From: Agrobacterium tumefaciens_K
GTDB taxonomy: Bacteria; Pseudomonadota; Alphaproteobacteria; Rhizobiales; Rhizobiaceae
Direction: 5' to 3'
DNA: 64,000 bases
Assembly: GCF_031801495.1 (NCBI RefSeq)
Contig: NZ_JAOEGC010000001.1
Coordinates: 744,001-808,000, forward strand
Shown here: in pieces, positions 50,834-60,300 of the stretch
Layout: the number at the start of each line of letters is the position of its first letter
Position numbering within the stretch: the stretch's first letter is position 1
Program-made: the position numbers and the translations under genes
The notes under the pieces: model-generated
Seen by the model: only the letters and a program-made list of their open reading frames with translations
Database searches by the model: none
What the model was told of the DNA's origin: nothing

Positions 50834-52015
50834 TCAAGCTGCAGGGTCGCTGAGACGTTGACCGACGAGCGACAGCCAGTAGCTGACGCCGTGAATGATC
50901 GCATCGTCGTTGAAATCATAGGCCGGATTGTGCAGGTCCGCGCTGTCCCCGTTGCCCAGCCAGATGATCGCGCCGGGACGCTTTTCCAGCATGTAGGAAA
51001 AGTCCTCCGAGCCCATTGTCGCAGGCCAGTTGGTATCGACCTTTTCTGCGCCCGCAATAGCGGTGGCGGCGGCAGCGGCAGCCAGCGTTTTTGCCGGATT
51101 GTTGACGGTCACCGGATAGCCCGGACGCCAGTCGATGACGGCTTCCGAACCGAGGGATTTCGCCGTGCCAGTGACGACTTCGCGAAAGCGTTCCTCGACC
51201 ATCTTCCGCGTTGCCGCGTTCATGGTGCGGATCGTACCGCCGATGCGGATAGAGGCGGGGATAACGTTCAGCGCGCCGGCATTGCCGCCTTCCATGAAGG
51301 TGATCGAGACGACGACGGGATCGAAAGGATTGGTGAAGCGCGAGGCAATCGCCTGCAGGGCAACGATCATCTGTGCTCCGGCAAGAACCGGGTCATGGGA
51401 GAGGTGCGGGTAGGCGGCATGGCCTCCCTTGCCGTTGATCGTCACCACGAAACGGTCGCCGCCAGCCATCATCGGGCCGCTGCGGATGGCGAACGACCCC
51501 ACAGGTAGACCCGGCTGGTTATGCATGCCGTAGACTTCTTCGATGCCGAAGCGTTCAAGAATGCCTTCCTCGATCATGACCCTTGCGCCAGCGCCGCCCT
51601 CTTCGGCGGGCTGGAAGATCAGCACGACCTTGCCTGCAAAATCGCGGCTTTCGGCGAGCTGCTTGGCGGTGGCCAGAAGCATGGCGGTGTGACCGTCATG
51701 ACCGCAGGCGTGCATCATGTTTTCGACCTTGGAGGCGTAAGGCAGGTTTGTCTGCTCCGCCATCGGCAAAGCATCCATGTCGGAGCGCAGCGCGATCGTG
51801 CGGCCCGGCCCGCGCTTGCCATTGATGACCGCAACGACTCCTGTTCTGGCAATGCCGCCGACCACTTCGTCGCAACCGAATTCCTTCAGCTTTTCGGTTA
51901 CCAATGCCGCAGTCTTTGGCAGGTCGAAGAGCAGTTCGGGGTGCTGATGGATGGTCCTGCGCCAGGTTCTGGCTTCATCTGCAAGGGCTGCGAGAGACGG
52001 CGCGTCGAAGGTCAT
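50834..52015 (-). CDS. M20 metallopeptidase-family amidohydrolase
   Basis: This 393-residue protein is of the M20D amidohydrolase type (hippurate hydrolase, N-acyl amino-acid or IAA-amino acid hydrolases). Motifs are RTIHQHPELLF near residue 20, ALRSDMDALPM near residue 80, the metal-binding MMHACGHDGHTAML near residue 100 and PAEEGGAGARVM near residue 136. It cleaves N-acyl amino acids in the cytoplasm. The ATG at 52015 has TTGGAG upstream and is preferred to an upstream in-frame start. It is the last gene of the minus-strand Opp operon. Confidence 0.92.
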   Translation of the reverse strand: MTFDAPSLAALADEARTWRRTIHQHPELLFDLPKTAALVTEKLKEFGCDEVVGGIARTGVVAVINGKRGPGRTIALRSDMDALPMAEQTNLPYASKVENMMHACGHDGHTAMLLATAKQLAESRDFAGKVVLIFQPAEEGGAGARVMIEEGILERFGIEEVYGMHNQPGLPVGSFAIRSGPMMAGGDRFVVTINGKGGHAAYPHLSHDPVLAGAQMIVALQAIASRFTNPFDPVVVSITFMEGGNAGALNVIPASIRIGGTIRTMNAATRKMVEERFREVVTGTAKSLGSEAVIDWRPGYPVTVNNPAKTLAAAAAATAIAGAEKVDTNWPATMGSEDFSYMLEKRPGAIIWLGNGDSADLHNPAYDFNDDAIIHGVSYWLSLVGQRLSDPAA

Positions 52016-52031
52016 GCTTGCTCCAAGATCG

Positions 52032-52856
52032 TTATGCGGATGCGGCCTGGCGGAAGGGCGAGCGATCCGGGTCTGGATCCGGCATCGCATCAAGCAGCAT
52101 GCGCGTGTATTCGTTGGTTGGTCGCTCGAAGATATCCTCAACCGGGCCGCTTTCAACCAGCTTTCCGCGATAGATCACAGCAACTTCGTCACAGATATAA
52201 CGGATGACGCCGAGATCGTGGCTGATGAAGAAATAGGTGAGGCCGAGTTCTTCCTGTAGTCTATGCAGGAGATTGAGCACGTCAGCCTGAACGGAGACGT
52301 CGAGTGCCGACGTGGGTTCGTCGAGGATCAGGAATTCAGGCTTGACCGCCAGCGCGCGGGCAATGCCGATACGCTGGCGCTGGCCACCGGAGAACTCGTG
52401 CGGGTATCGGAACAGGTGTTCTTCGCGCAAACCGACCTGAAGGAGCAGTTCCAGCACGCGCTCGGTGCGCTGACGCGCAGTCATGGGAACGATATCGCGA
52501 TGGATAACCAGCGGTTCGGCGACGATGTCATGGATCGTCATGCGGGGATCGAGCGACGCATAGGGATCCTGAAAGACGATCTGCAAGCGGGCGCGCAGGT
52601 GGCGCATCTCGTTCGGCGTTAGTTTGGCTATGTCGGCGCCGTCATAAAGGATGTTGCCTGACGTCAGCGTCTCCAGTCGCAGGATGCAGCGCGTGAGTGT
52701 CGTCTTGCCCGAGCCCGACTCGCCGACGAGGCCAAAACTCTTACCCTTCCGTACATGCAGACTGACATCGTCCAGTGCGCGAAAACCCTCGGTTTGGCCG
52801 AACAGGCTCTTGCGCTGGCCGGGAAAGATTTTCGAGACGTTTTTGATCTCAAGCAT
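52032..52856 (-). CDS. ABC transporter ATP-binding protein, OppF-type (second system)
   Basis: This 274-residue ATPase has Walker A GESGSGKTT near residue 45, signature FSGGQRQRIGIARALA and Walker B FLILDEPTSALDVS. Compared with the OppF at 27864 it is shorter and lacks the CAFHPRC-type C-terminal cluster. It overlaps the OppD-type gene and is 16 bases upstream of the M20 gene, consistent with one operon. Confidence 0.95.
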   Translation of the reverse strand: MLEIKNVSKIFPGQRKSLFGQTEGFRALDDVSLHVRKGKSFGLVGESGSGKTTLTRCILRLETLTSGNILYDGADIAKLTPNEMRHLRARLQIVFQDPYASLDPRMTIHDIVAEPLVIHRDIVPMTARQRTERVLELLLQVGLREEHLFRYPHEFSGGQRQRIGIARALAVKPEFLILDEPTSALDVSVQADVLNLLHRLQEELGLTYFFISHDLGVIRYICDEVAVIYRGKLVESGPVEDIFERPTNEYTRMLLDAMPDPDPDRSPFRQAASA

Positions 52857-53739
52857 GATGAGCCTCCGGCATGACGCCGCCAAGGCCGCGGAGTTCGCCA
52901 CGCTTGGTATGGGCTGTCGGAATGGAATTGAGGAGCGCTTGCGTGTAGACGTGGTTTGGGCGTTTGAGAACGTCCATCACTGGCCCGCGCTCCAGAATGC
53001 GGCCACGATACATGACAGCCACATGGGAGCAGATCTGCGCCACGACACCGAGATTGTGGGTGATCATCAGCACGCCGATGTTTCTTTCGGCCACCAGTTC
53101 ATGGATCAGCTTCAGGATCTGCGCCTGAACGGAAACATCAAGCGCGGTTGTCGGCTCATCGGCAATCAGCAAGTCCGGTTTGCCGATCATCGCCATGGCG
53201 ATCAGCACGCGTTGCTTCATGCCGCCGGAAAACTGGTGCGGATAATCGTGGATGCGCTCCGCCGCCTTCGGGATCCCGACCTTGTCGAGCATGTCGATGG
53301 AAACGCGTTTTGCCGCTTTTTTCAGCTCGCTGGATGAGGCGCCGGGTTCGAGGCCCAGCACGGTCGGGTCGGCATGTCCGGCATGCAGTGCCACATCGAC
53401 CAGCTGCGTGCCGATGCGGAAGACCGGGTTGAGGTTGGTCGTCGGATCCTGAAAGATCATGCCGATCTTGCGGCCGCGCAGCGTCCGCATTTCCTTCTCG
53501 TTGGCCTTCAGCACGTCGCGGCCTTCGAACTCGATCGAACCGGCCAGATAGCGTCCGGTTGCCGGTGGGATGAGGCGCGAAACGGAGAGGCCGGTCAGCG
53601 ATTTGCCGGAGCCAGTCTCGCCGACCATGCCCCAGATCTCGCCGCGTTCGACCGTGAGGTCGATGCCGTGCAGGATCTGCGTTTCGCCCTCGAAGCTGCG
53701 CATGGAAAGGTTGAGGTTCTTGATATCGAGCAGTGTCAT
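52849..53739 (-). CDS. ABC transporter ATP-binding protein, OppD-type (second system)
   Basis: This 296-residue ATPase has Walker A GETGSGKSL near residue 41, signature FSGGMKQRVLIAMAMIG and Walker B LLIADEPTTALDVS. It pairs with the OppF-type ATPase to power the transporter of the OPLAH-type operon. It overlaps oppF by eight bases and follows the permease by nine bases. Confidence 0.95.
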   Translation of the reverse strand: MTLLDIKNLNLSMRSFEGETQILHGIDLTVERGEIWGMVGETGSGKSLTGLSVSRLIPPATGRYLAGSIEFEGRDVLKANEKEMRTLRGRKIGMIFQDPTTNLNPVFRIGTQLVDVALHAGHADPTVLGLEPGASSSELKKAAKRVSIDMLDKVGIPKAAERIHDYPHQFSGGMKQRVLIAMAMIGKPDLLIADEPTTALDVSVQAQILKLIHELVAERNIGVLMITHNLGVVAQICSHVAVMYRGRILERGPVMDVLKRPNHVYTQALLNSIPTAHTKRGELRGLGGVMPEAHHA

Positions 53740-53748
53740 GTCGTCACC

Positions 53749-54660
53749 TCACCGCCGTGCCTTGGGGTCCATGACGTCGCGCAGACCGTCGCCAAGGAGG
53801 TTGAAGGCAAGAACTGCCAGGAAGATGGCGCAGCCCGGAAAGACGGCCGTCCACCAGTAATCCGGCATGTCGGCCCGGGCGACAGACAGAAGCGTACCCC
53901 ATTCCGGCGTTGGTGCCTTCACACCGATACCGACGAAACCAAGAGAAGCGACGGTCAGGACCGCAAAACCCATGTCGAGGGAGCCTTTCACAATGATCGG
54001 CGACATGATGTTGGGCAGGATGTGGCGGCCCAGAATGCGTGGCCAACCCGCGCCGAGTGCCTTTGCGGCGGTGATGAACTGCTCTTCCTTCTTGCCGATC
54101 ACCTCGCCGCGCACGAGGCGGGCATAGGCGGGCCACCAGGTAATCGCGATGGCGATGATCATGTTGGTGACGCCAGTGCCGAGGGCGGCTGCGACTGCCA
54201 TGGCGAGGATCAGGCTGGGGATGGTGAGCAGAAGGTCGGTGATCCGCATCAGGATCTCGTCGATCCAGCCGCCGAAATAACCCGCGATCGCACCGATCAG
54301 GCCGCCGACCACGATGGCGATGATGACAACGGCGAGGCCGGAAAACAGCGAAACCTGCGAGCCGACGAGAACGAGCGAAAACACGTCCTGACCGAGCGCA
54401 TTGGTGCCGAACCAGTAGTCCGCGCCGGGCGCCATGAAGCGGGCAGCCGTGTTGGTGCCGCCTGCGACATGTTCGGGATGGGGTACGATGGCGGGTGCGA
54501 AGATCGCGATCAGCACGAGGGCGACGACGATTGCCAGACCGATGACGGAAAGCCAGCTCTGACGGAACCTGTAGAAGGCTCTGGCCCAGTTTTCCAGCCG
54601 GGCCGACTGGTCACGCTTCGGCAGAGCAATCGGGGTAAGGGTGTTCGATGTATCGGTCAT
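53749..54660 (-). CDS. ABC transporter permease, DppC-type (second system)
   Basis: This 303-residue protein has the DppC signature: WFGTNALGQDVFSLVLVGSQVS near residue 85 and the EAA-type loop EQFITAAKALGAGWPRILGRHILPN near residue 200. There are about six transmembrane helices. The ATG at 54660 overlaps the upstream permease stop by four bases. It is the second membrane subunit of the operon. Confidence 0.93.
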   Translation of the reverse strand: MTDTSNTLTPIALPKRDQSARLENWARAFYRFRQSWLSVIGLAIVVALVLIAIFAPAIVPHPEHVAGGTNTAARFMAPGADYWFGTNALGQDVFSLVLVGSQVSLFSGLAVVIIAIVVGGLIGAIAGYFGGWIDEILMRITDLLLTIPSLILAMAVAAALGTGVTNMIIAIAITWWPAYARLVRGEVIGKKEEQFITAAKALGAGWPRILGRHILPNIMSPIIVKGSLDMGFAVLTVASLGFVGIGVKAPTPEWGTLLSVARADMPDYWWTAVFPGCAIFLAVLAFNLLGDGLRDVMDPKARR

Positions 54661-55664
54661 GTGTAACGAACCCTCGGGTTGAAGACGCCGTAGAGCAGGT
54701 CGACGATCAGCATGGTGACGAGATAGATCATGGCGATGACCAGCGTGACACCGATGACCGGCATGAAATCCTGGGAGAGGATCGCCTGCGTGGCGTAAAG
54801 GCCAAGCCCCGGCCAGTCGAACACCGTCTCGACCAGAACCGTGCCGCCGAGCAGCCAGGACACGTAGAGGCCGATAACGGTCAGCGTCGAGGTCATGGCG
54901 TTTTTCAGCACGTATTTGAACAGGATTTTTGTGTTGGAAATGCCAAGCGCCCGTTCGGTCATCACAAAATCCTGCTGCAGCACCTCGATCGTCGACGCAC
55001 GCATCATGCGCATGATGGTCGCCAAGGGGGAAAGCGACATGGCAAAGGCGGGGAGAGCGAGGTGTTGCAAGGCAATCGACAGCGAATACCAGTCGCCAGC
55101 GAGGATGGAGTCGATCGTGTAGAAGCCCGTTGGACCTTCCGGAGGGATTTCGATCAGCGGAAACCGGCCGGAGAGCGGCAGTATATCCAGCCATGATACG
55201 AACATAAGCTGCAGCAGCAGGCCAAGGAAGAAGCGCGGCATGGCGATACCACCGAGTGCCACCGTGCGTGTGAGATAGTCGACAACGCCGTTGCGATAGA
55301 CGGCGGCCGCCAGCCCGAGCGGGATGCCGAGCACGATGGCGATCAGCATGGCTGCGGCCACCAGTTCCAGCGTCGCCGGCAGGAAGGTCATGATGTCTTC
55401 GAACACCGGGCGGCGCGTGAAGATGGAAACGCCCCAGTCACCCTGAACAAGTCCCGTCACATAGGCCCAGTATTGCAGGAGCAGCGACTTATCGAGGCCG
55501 AACTCCTGACGCACGCTTTCGATCACGTCGGGCGTGGCATTCGGGCCTGCAGCAAGGGCCACGGGATCGCCTGGCAAAAGTCGGGCGATGGCGAAAACGA
55601 TCATCGTCAGCCCGATCAGCATCGGGATCAAAAGGACGAGGCGTCTCAGAGTGTAAAGGATCAT
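54657..55664 (-). CDS. ABC transporter permease, DppB-type (second system)
   Basis: This 335-residue protein opens with YTLRRLVLLIPMLIGLTMIVFAI-like hydrophobic sequence, a classic DppB/OppB start. It contains GDPVALAAGPNATPDVIESVR and ends with a TM-rich C-terminus. It follows the binding-protein gene by 60 bases with a weak hairpin between. It forms the first membrane subunit. Confidence 0.93.
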   Translation of the reverse strand: MILYTLRRLVLLIPMLIGLTMIVFAIARLLPGDPVALAAGPNATPDVIESVRQEFGLDKSLLLQYWAYVTGLVQGDWGVSIFTRRPVFEDIMTFLPATLELVAAAMLIAIVLGIPLGLAAAVYRNGVVDYLTRTVALGGIAMPRFFLGLLLQLMFVSWLDILPLSGRFPLIEIPPEGPTGFYTIDSILAGDWYSLSIALQHLALPAFAMSLSPLATIMRMMRASTIEVLQQDFVMTERALGISNTKILFKYVLKNAMTSTLTVIGLYVSWLLGGTVLVETVFDWPGLGLYATQAILSQDFMPVIGVTLVIAMIYLVTMLIVDLLYGVFNPRVRYT

Positions 55665-55688
55665 GGGCGCTTCCGGTGGTCAGAAGGA

Positions 55689-55714
55689 GGCGCCGGATCG
55701 TCTCATCCAGCGCC
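55689..55714 (-). other. Imperfect intercistronic stem-loop
   Basis: GGCGC-C-GGAT (55689-55698) faces ATCC-A-GCGCC (55705-55714) with one mismatch, between the binding-protein stop and the permease gene of the second Opp system. It is weaker than the comparable hairpins after the other three binding-protein genes here. Confidence 0.4.
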
Positions 55715-55724
55715 CCTGATGGCA

Positions 55725-57281
55725 TCAGTCGAGCGACAGCGGCAGAAGCTCGATGGCGTTGGCGGCGACTGGGGTGAAGACGAAGTTCTTCACATTGGCA
55801 CCGAAACCCAGCTTGCGCTTTTCGAGTACGCCAAAGATATCCGGCGCGTCATCGATGACCAGCTCCTGGAACTGTTTGTAAAGCTCGGCGCGCTTTGTCT
55901 GGTCCGTCTCGATGCGGGCAGCCTCAATCAGCTTGTCGACCGCCTCATTCTTGTAGACCGGGTTCTGCCACTGGCCGTTGCGCGACGAGTGATAGGCGGC
56001 GAAGGCGACATTGTCCGGGTCGGCGTAGTTGGCCGTCTGGAACAGGCACATGAAGCTCGGCATCGTATCCGGCGACTGGGCTGCGGCAACCGTATCCGGC
56101 CAGGTGGCGGGGCGGATGTCGAGTTCGATGTTGAGTGCCTTTAGGGCTTCGAGCAGCAGAAGCGACCAGCGGCGCTGGTTCTCGTAGCCGGTGGCGTGCA
56201 TGACGGAGAGCTTGAAGCCGCCATCCTTATATTCCGATTTCGCCAGATATTCCTTCGCCTTGTCCATGTCGTGACGGTAGACGGCAAGGTTCGGGTCGTG
56301 GCCGAAGATGCCGGTCGGCAGCGGGCCAACCATCAGTTCGGCCGGGCCTGCGGCATCCAGCATGCTCTGGTAATTGAAGGCGTAGGAGATCGCCTTGCGC
56401 AGGTTCTTGTCGGCCAGCGGTCCTTTTGCGGTGTTCATCTTGATCGAGAAGGTGCGGTATTCCGGCTCGATGACGCTGACGACGGCCGGGTTGTCCTTCA
56501 GGGCTTCCATGTCTTCGGCGTAGAGTTCCAGCGCGATATGCGCTTCCTTGCGCTGAAGCATCATGCGTTCGGTGGACGCCTCGCGGACGATCTTCCAGAT
56601 CGCGCCTTCGAGATTGCCGCCACCCTGATGCCAGTCGTCCTTGACGCGGATGAATTCATAAAGATTGCCCGGCGCGACGCGGCCCATCTTGAAGGGGCCG
56701 GAACCGGCGGTGTTCTTCATCAGGTAGGCCTGCCCGTCATCACTGCCGATATTGGCTTCAACCACGGTCTGATTGACGATGAACATCCAGGGCAGAACCT
56801 GCAGGAAGGGAGCGAACGGCGCCTTGAGATCAAATGCAACGGTCTGGGCATCGATAGCCTTGACGCTGTCCGCATCGACGATGCCGGCGATCATCCACGA
56901 CGGGCCGCGTTTCAGCTTGACGATACGCTTGAAGGAATAAACGACCGATTCCGCCGTGACCGGCGAGCCGTCCTGAAACTTGGCGGTCGGATCGAGCTTG
57001 AATTCGTAGCGTTTCTGGTCTTCCGAAACCGTCCAGCTGACGGCGAGGCCCGGTTTGATTTCCGGCGGGGTGCCGACGACGCGCACAAGCGCATCATAGG
57101 TGTTGCGGAACAGCATGGCCGGAGCATAACCGGTGGCGACATGCGGGTCGAAGTTCGGAATATCGACGCTGCTCGCCATGATCAGGATCTTGCGGCCTGC
57201 GGCGAAGCTTTCGAGCGGCATTGAGGCGAGTGCTGCAGCCGAGACGGCAGTGCTCAGGAAGTTGCGGCGGGTCATTTTCAT
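55725..57281 (-). CDS. Family 5 solute-binding protein with twin-arginine signal
   Basis: This 518-residue protein is the binding protein of the second Opp/Dpp-type importer. Its signal has twin arginines in TRRNFLSTAVSAAAL and a cleavage region near ESFAAG, indicating Tat export, unlike the Sec-type signal of the first system. The family signature appears in SWTVSEDQKRYEFKLDPTAKFQDG. It lies between the OPLAH-type gene and the permeases, on the same strand. Ligand may be a cyclic amide, hydantoin or pyroglutamyl compound processed by that enzyme. Confidence 0.93.
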   Translation of the reverse strand: MKMTRRNFLSTAVSAAALASMPLESFAAGRKILIMASSVDIPNFDPHVATGYAPAMLFRNTYDALVRVVGTPPEIKPGLAVSWTVSEDQKRYEFKLDPTAKFQDGSPVTAESVVYSFKRIVKLKRGPSWMIAGIVDADSVKAIDAQTVAFDLKAPFAPFLQVLPWMFIVNQTVVEANIGSDDGQAYLMKNTAGSGPFKMGRVAPGNLYEFIRVKDDWHQGGGNLEGAIWKIVREASTERMMLQRKEAHIALELYAEDMEALKDNPAVVSVIEPEYRTFSIKMNTAKGPLADKNLRKAISYAFNYQSMLDAAGPAELMVGPLPTGIFGHDPNLAVYRHDMDKAKEYLAKSEYKDGGFKLSVMHATGYENQRRWSLLLLEALKALNIELDIRPATWPDTVAAAQSPDTMPSFMCLFQTANYADPDNVAFAAYHSSRNGQWQNPVYKNEAVDKLIEAARIETDQTKRAELYKQFQELVIDDAPDIFGVLEKRKLGFGANVKNFVFTPVAANAIELLPLSLD

Positions 57282-57308
57282 GCGAATGATCTCCTGTTTT
57301 TTTGAGAG

Positions 57309-57335
57309 CCGGCCGTCTCCCCTTAAGACGGCCGG
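57309..57335 (-). other. Perfect 10-bp intercistronic hairpin
   Basis: CCGGCCGTCT (57309-57318) pairs perfectly with AGACGGCCGG (57326-57335) over a seven-base loop in the gap between the OPLAH-type stop and the binding-protein start. The minus-strand transcript shows an A-run after the stem, not a T-run, so it is probably not a terminator. A transcript-stability role, at the 5-prime side of the binding-protein message, is inferred. Confidence 0.6.
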
Positions 57336-57346
57336 ATAGTTCGTTC

Positions 57347-60300
57347 TCAGGCGGCGTTGCCCGGCTTCTTCCGTTCCCCGCTTCGTGCGGTGCGGCCGTA
57401 GATGCGATCTGCCGCTTCCGCACTGACATAGCCGTGCTTGATGTCGTCATCGAGCTTGTCCAGATCGCGGTTCATCGGGTCGCCGTAACCGGAGCCTCCG
57501 GCAAGCGTCAGCTCGACGACGGTATCCGTGTCGACCAGATCGACGATTGCGCCGGTGCCGCAATCCTGCAGCATCTCTCCGGTGGACTTCGACAGGATCC
57601 TGCCGGTTGCCGTCTTGCCCGGCTTGCCGCCGAACAGTCCTTCGACCGGGAGATCGACGCCTTCCGGCGAAACGATCGTCTTAATCGGGTGACCTTCGGA
57701 ATTGCGGCGCGAGATCCGGACGCGAACGCCAAGACCGCCGCGGTTTTCGCCTGCGCCGCCGCTGTCGGTCATCAGGTTTTTTTCCCAGATGACGATTGGC
57801 GAACGCGTTTCGAACATTTCCAGCGATGACGTGGCAGCCGAGGTTGGCCACAGAAGCGAGGACTTGCCGTCCTTGGTCTGGGATGCGCCCTGACCGCCGC
57901 CAAGCAGCAGCAGTTCGTAGAACAGCGCGCCGGTCGTCGCCGACTTGCCGTAGAAGCTCATCAGGCTTGGCAGGCCGGAGAAGGACTGGGCGGTATCCGG
58001 TGCGGCTTCCGACAGCGCACGGAAGATGTTCGGAGCAAGATACCAGCCGGTACGGGTTCTGAGCGACACCGGAGCCGGCTTTTCGCAGTTGAGGATCGAG
58101 CCTTTTGGCGCCTTCACAGTGAACGGACGATAGCATCCCGCATTGCCGCGAATGCCCGGTGTCAGCATGCACTTGATCGGGTAGGTCGCATGCGCGGTCG
58201 TGTAGGAAAGCGTGCAGTTGATGCCGCCCTTGACCGTCTGCGGCGGTGCGCCTTCGAAATCGAGTTCGATCTCGTCGCCCTTGACTGTCACCTTCAGCGG
58301 GAAGGTCATGGTCGAGCCCATCGGGTTGTTGGAAATCGTCGAGTGATAGACGCCATCCGTCAGCTTCGTCACCGCATCGCGCATCGCCTTTTCGGAGAGT
58401 GACTGTACGACATGCGACAGCGCCTTCAGGTCGTGCATGCCGTATTCTTCCATGAAGGAACGCATACGGGCGGAGCCGGTCTCGTTGGCGGAGATGAAGG
58501 AGCGAACATCGCCGAGAACCTGATCGCTATCGCGGATATTATCCGCCATCAGGCGGAACAGGTCTTCGTTTTCGACACCCTCGCGCACCAGCTTCATGGC
58601 CGGGATCTGGATGCCTTCTTCGTACAGTTCGGTGACGTTCAAACCGTCACGGCTGCCACCGATATCGCCGACATGACCGACCGTACCCATCAGCGCCACG
58701 ACGCGGCCGCGATGGAAGACCGGCGTGACGATGGCCAGGTCGAACAGGTGACCGGCACAAAGCCACGGATCGTTGGTGATATAGACATCGCCCGGCTTCA
58801 TCGTATCGACCGGGTAACGCTCGATGATCGCCTTCACCGCCATCGGCAAGGTCAGGTTGAAGACCGGCATGACGCGCGCCGAGTGGGCGAGCGTCTCGCC
58901 ATCCGGATCGAGAATGGCGCAGCCAAAATCCTGGCTTTCGGAAATGATGAGTGAAAACGCGGTGCGGCAGACCGTCGACCACATTTCCTCCGCCACGTTG
59001 ACGAGACGGCTCCACATTACTTCCAGCGCGATCGGATCGGACTGGATGCGGGCACTTGCCTGCTCAAGCGTCATCGTTTCGTCGACAATGGTCGCGCCCT
59101 TGGCTGTCTCCGCGATCCGGATGCGCAGATTGCCGGTTTCGTCGACCGTCACCTTGTCACCCGGCGGGATGATCGTGGTGGATTCCCGTTCCTCAATGAT
59201 GGCGGGACCTTCTACGAGAATGCCCGGGCGCATCGAATAACGGTCATAGATGCCAGCCTCGACCCAATCGGTTCCGAAGAAGGTTTTGCGTGTGCCCTTC
59301 TTGGGATCGGTCGCGCCGCCTTCGATGCCAGCCTGGCGAACGGTAAGCTGTGGCACGGCACCGGAAGCACGGATGCGGAAGGAGAGGATTTCAAGCTTCG
59401 CTTCCGTCGGCACCCGTGTATAGCGGGCGCTGTAGACGGCTTCGAAGGCCTTGCGGATTTCAGCATAGCCGCTGGCATCCAGCTTGCCTGCTGGCAGTGG
59501 CACGTTGATCTCGTGCAGCTGGCCAACGAGGCGCATGTCGGCCGAACGTTCGACCCGGATATCGGCATCCTCAACACCGGCGCTGCGCAGCTGCACGCGG
59601 CCATCCTCGGAGATTTCCTCGATGATGGCGTTGAGCTTGTCCGCGTCGAGATTTTCCGACAGCGCGATAGGATGCGAGCGGACGATATCGAAGGACAGAG
59701 GTGCGGTGAGGAAGCCGAAGGCTGAGGCAGCGCCGCTGGCCGGCGGAATGATGACTTCCGAAACGCCGAGAATGCGGGCGACCTTTGCGGCGAACGCCGG
59801 GCCGGCACCGCCAAAACCGATCATCGAATAACCGCGCGGGTCCTTGCCCTTTTCGACGAGGTGGATGCGGGCGGCGCTCGCCATGCTTTCGCTGACGACC
59901 TGATGGATGCCCCATGCCGCTTCGACGGCAGAAATTTTGAGCGGCTTGGCGATCGTGCCGAGCGCCTTTTCGGCGGCATCGAGATCGAGTGTCATGCGTC
60001 CGCCGAGGAAAAAGGACGGGTCGTAATAGCCGAGCGCGACGGATGCATCCGTCACGGTCGGCTTCAGGCCGCCGCGACCGTAGCATGCGGGACCCGGTTC
60101 GGAGCTTGCCGAATGCGGGCCGACCTGAAGCAGGCCGACGCCATCGATGGACGCAATCGAACCGCCACCGGCGCCGATCTCGATCATATCGACAACGGGC
60201 GACTTGATCGGCAGGCCTGAGCCGTTCTTGAAGCGGTGTTCGCGCCCGGCTTCCAGATAGGAAGCGATATGGATCTTGCCGTCCTCGATCAGGCAGGCCT

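Noticed and set aside
53374..54666. 430-codon plus-strand open frame
   Set aside because: It is antisense to the OppD-type and DppC-type genes, with no motif; the minus-strand genes have clear motifs and operon spacing.
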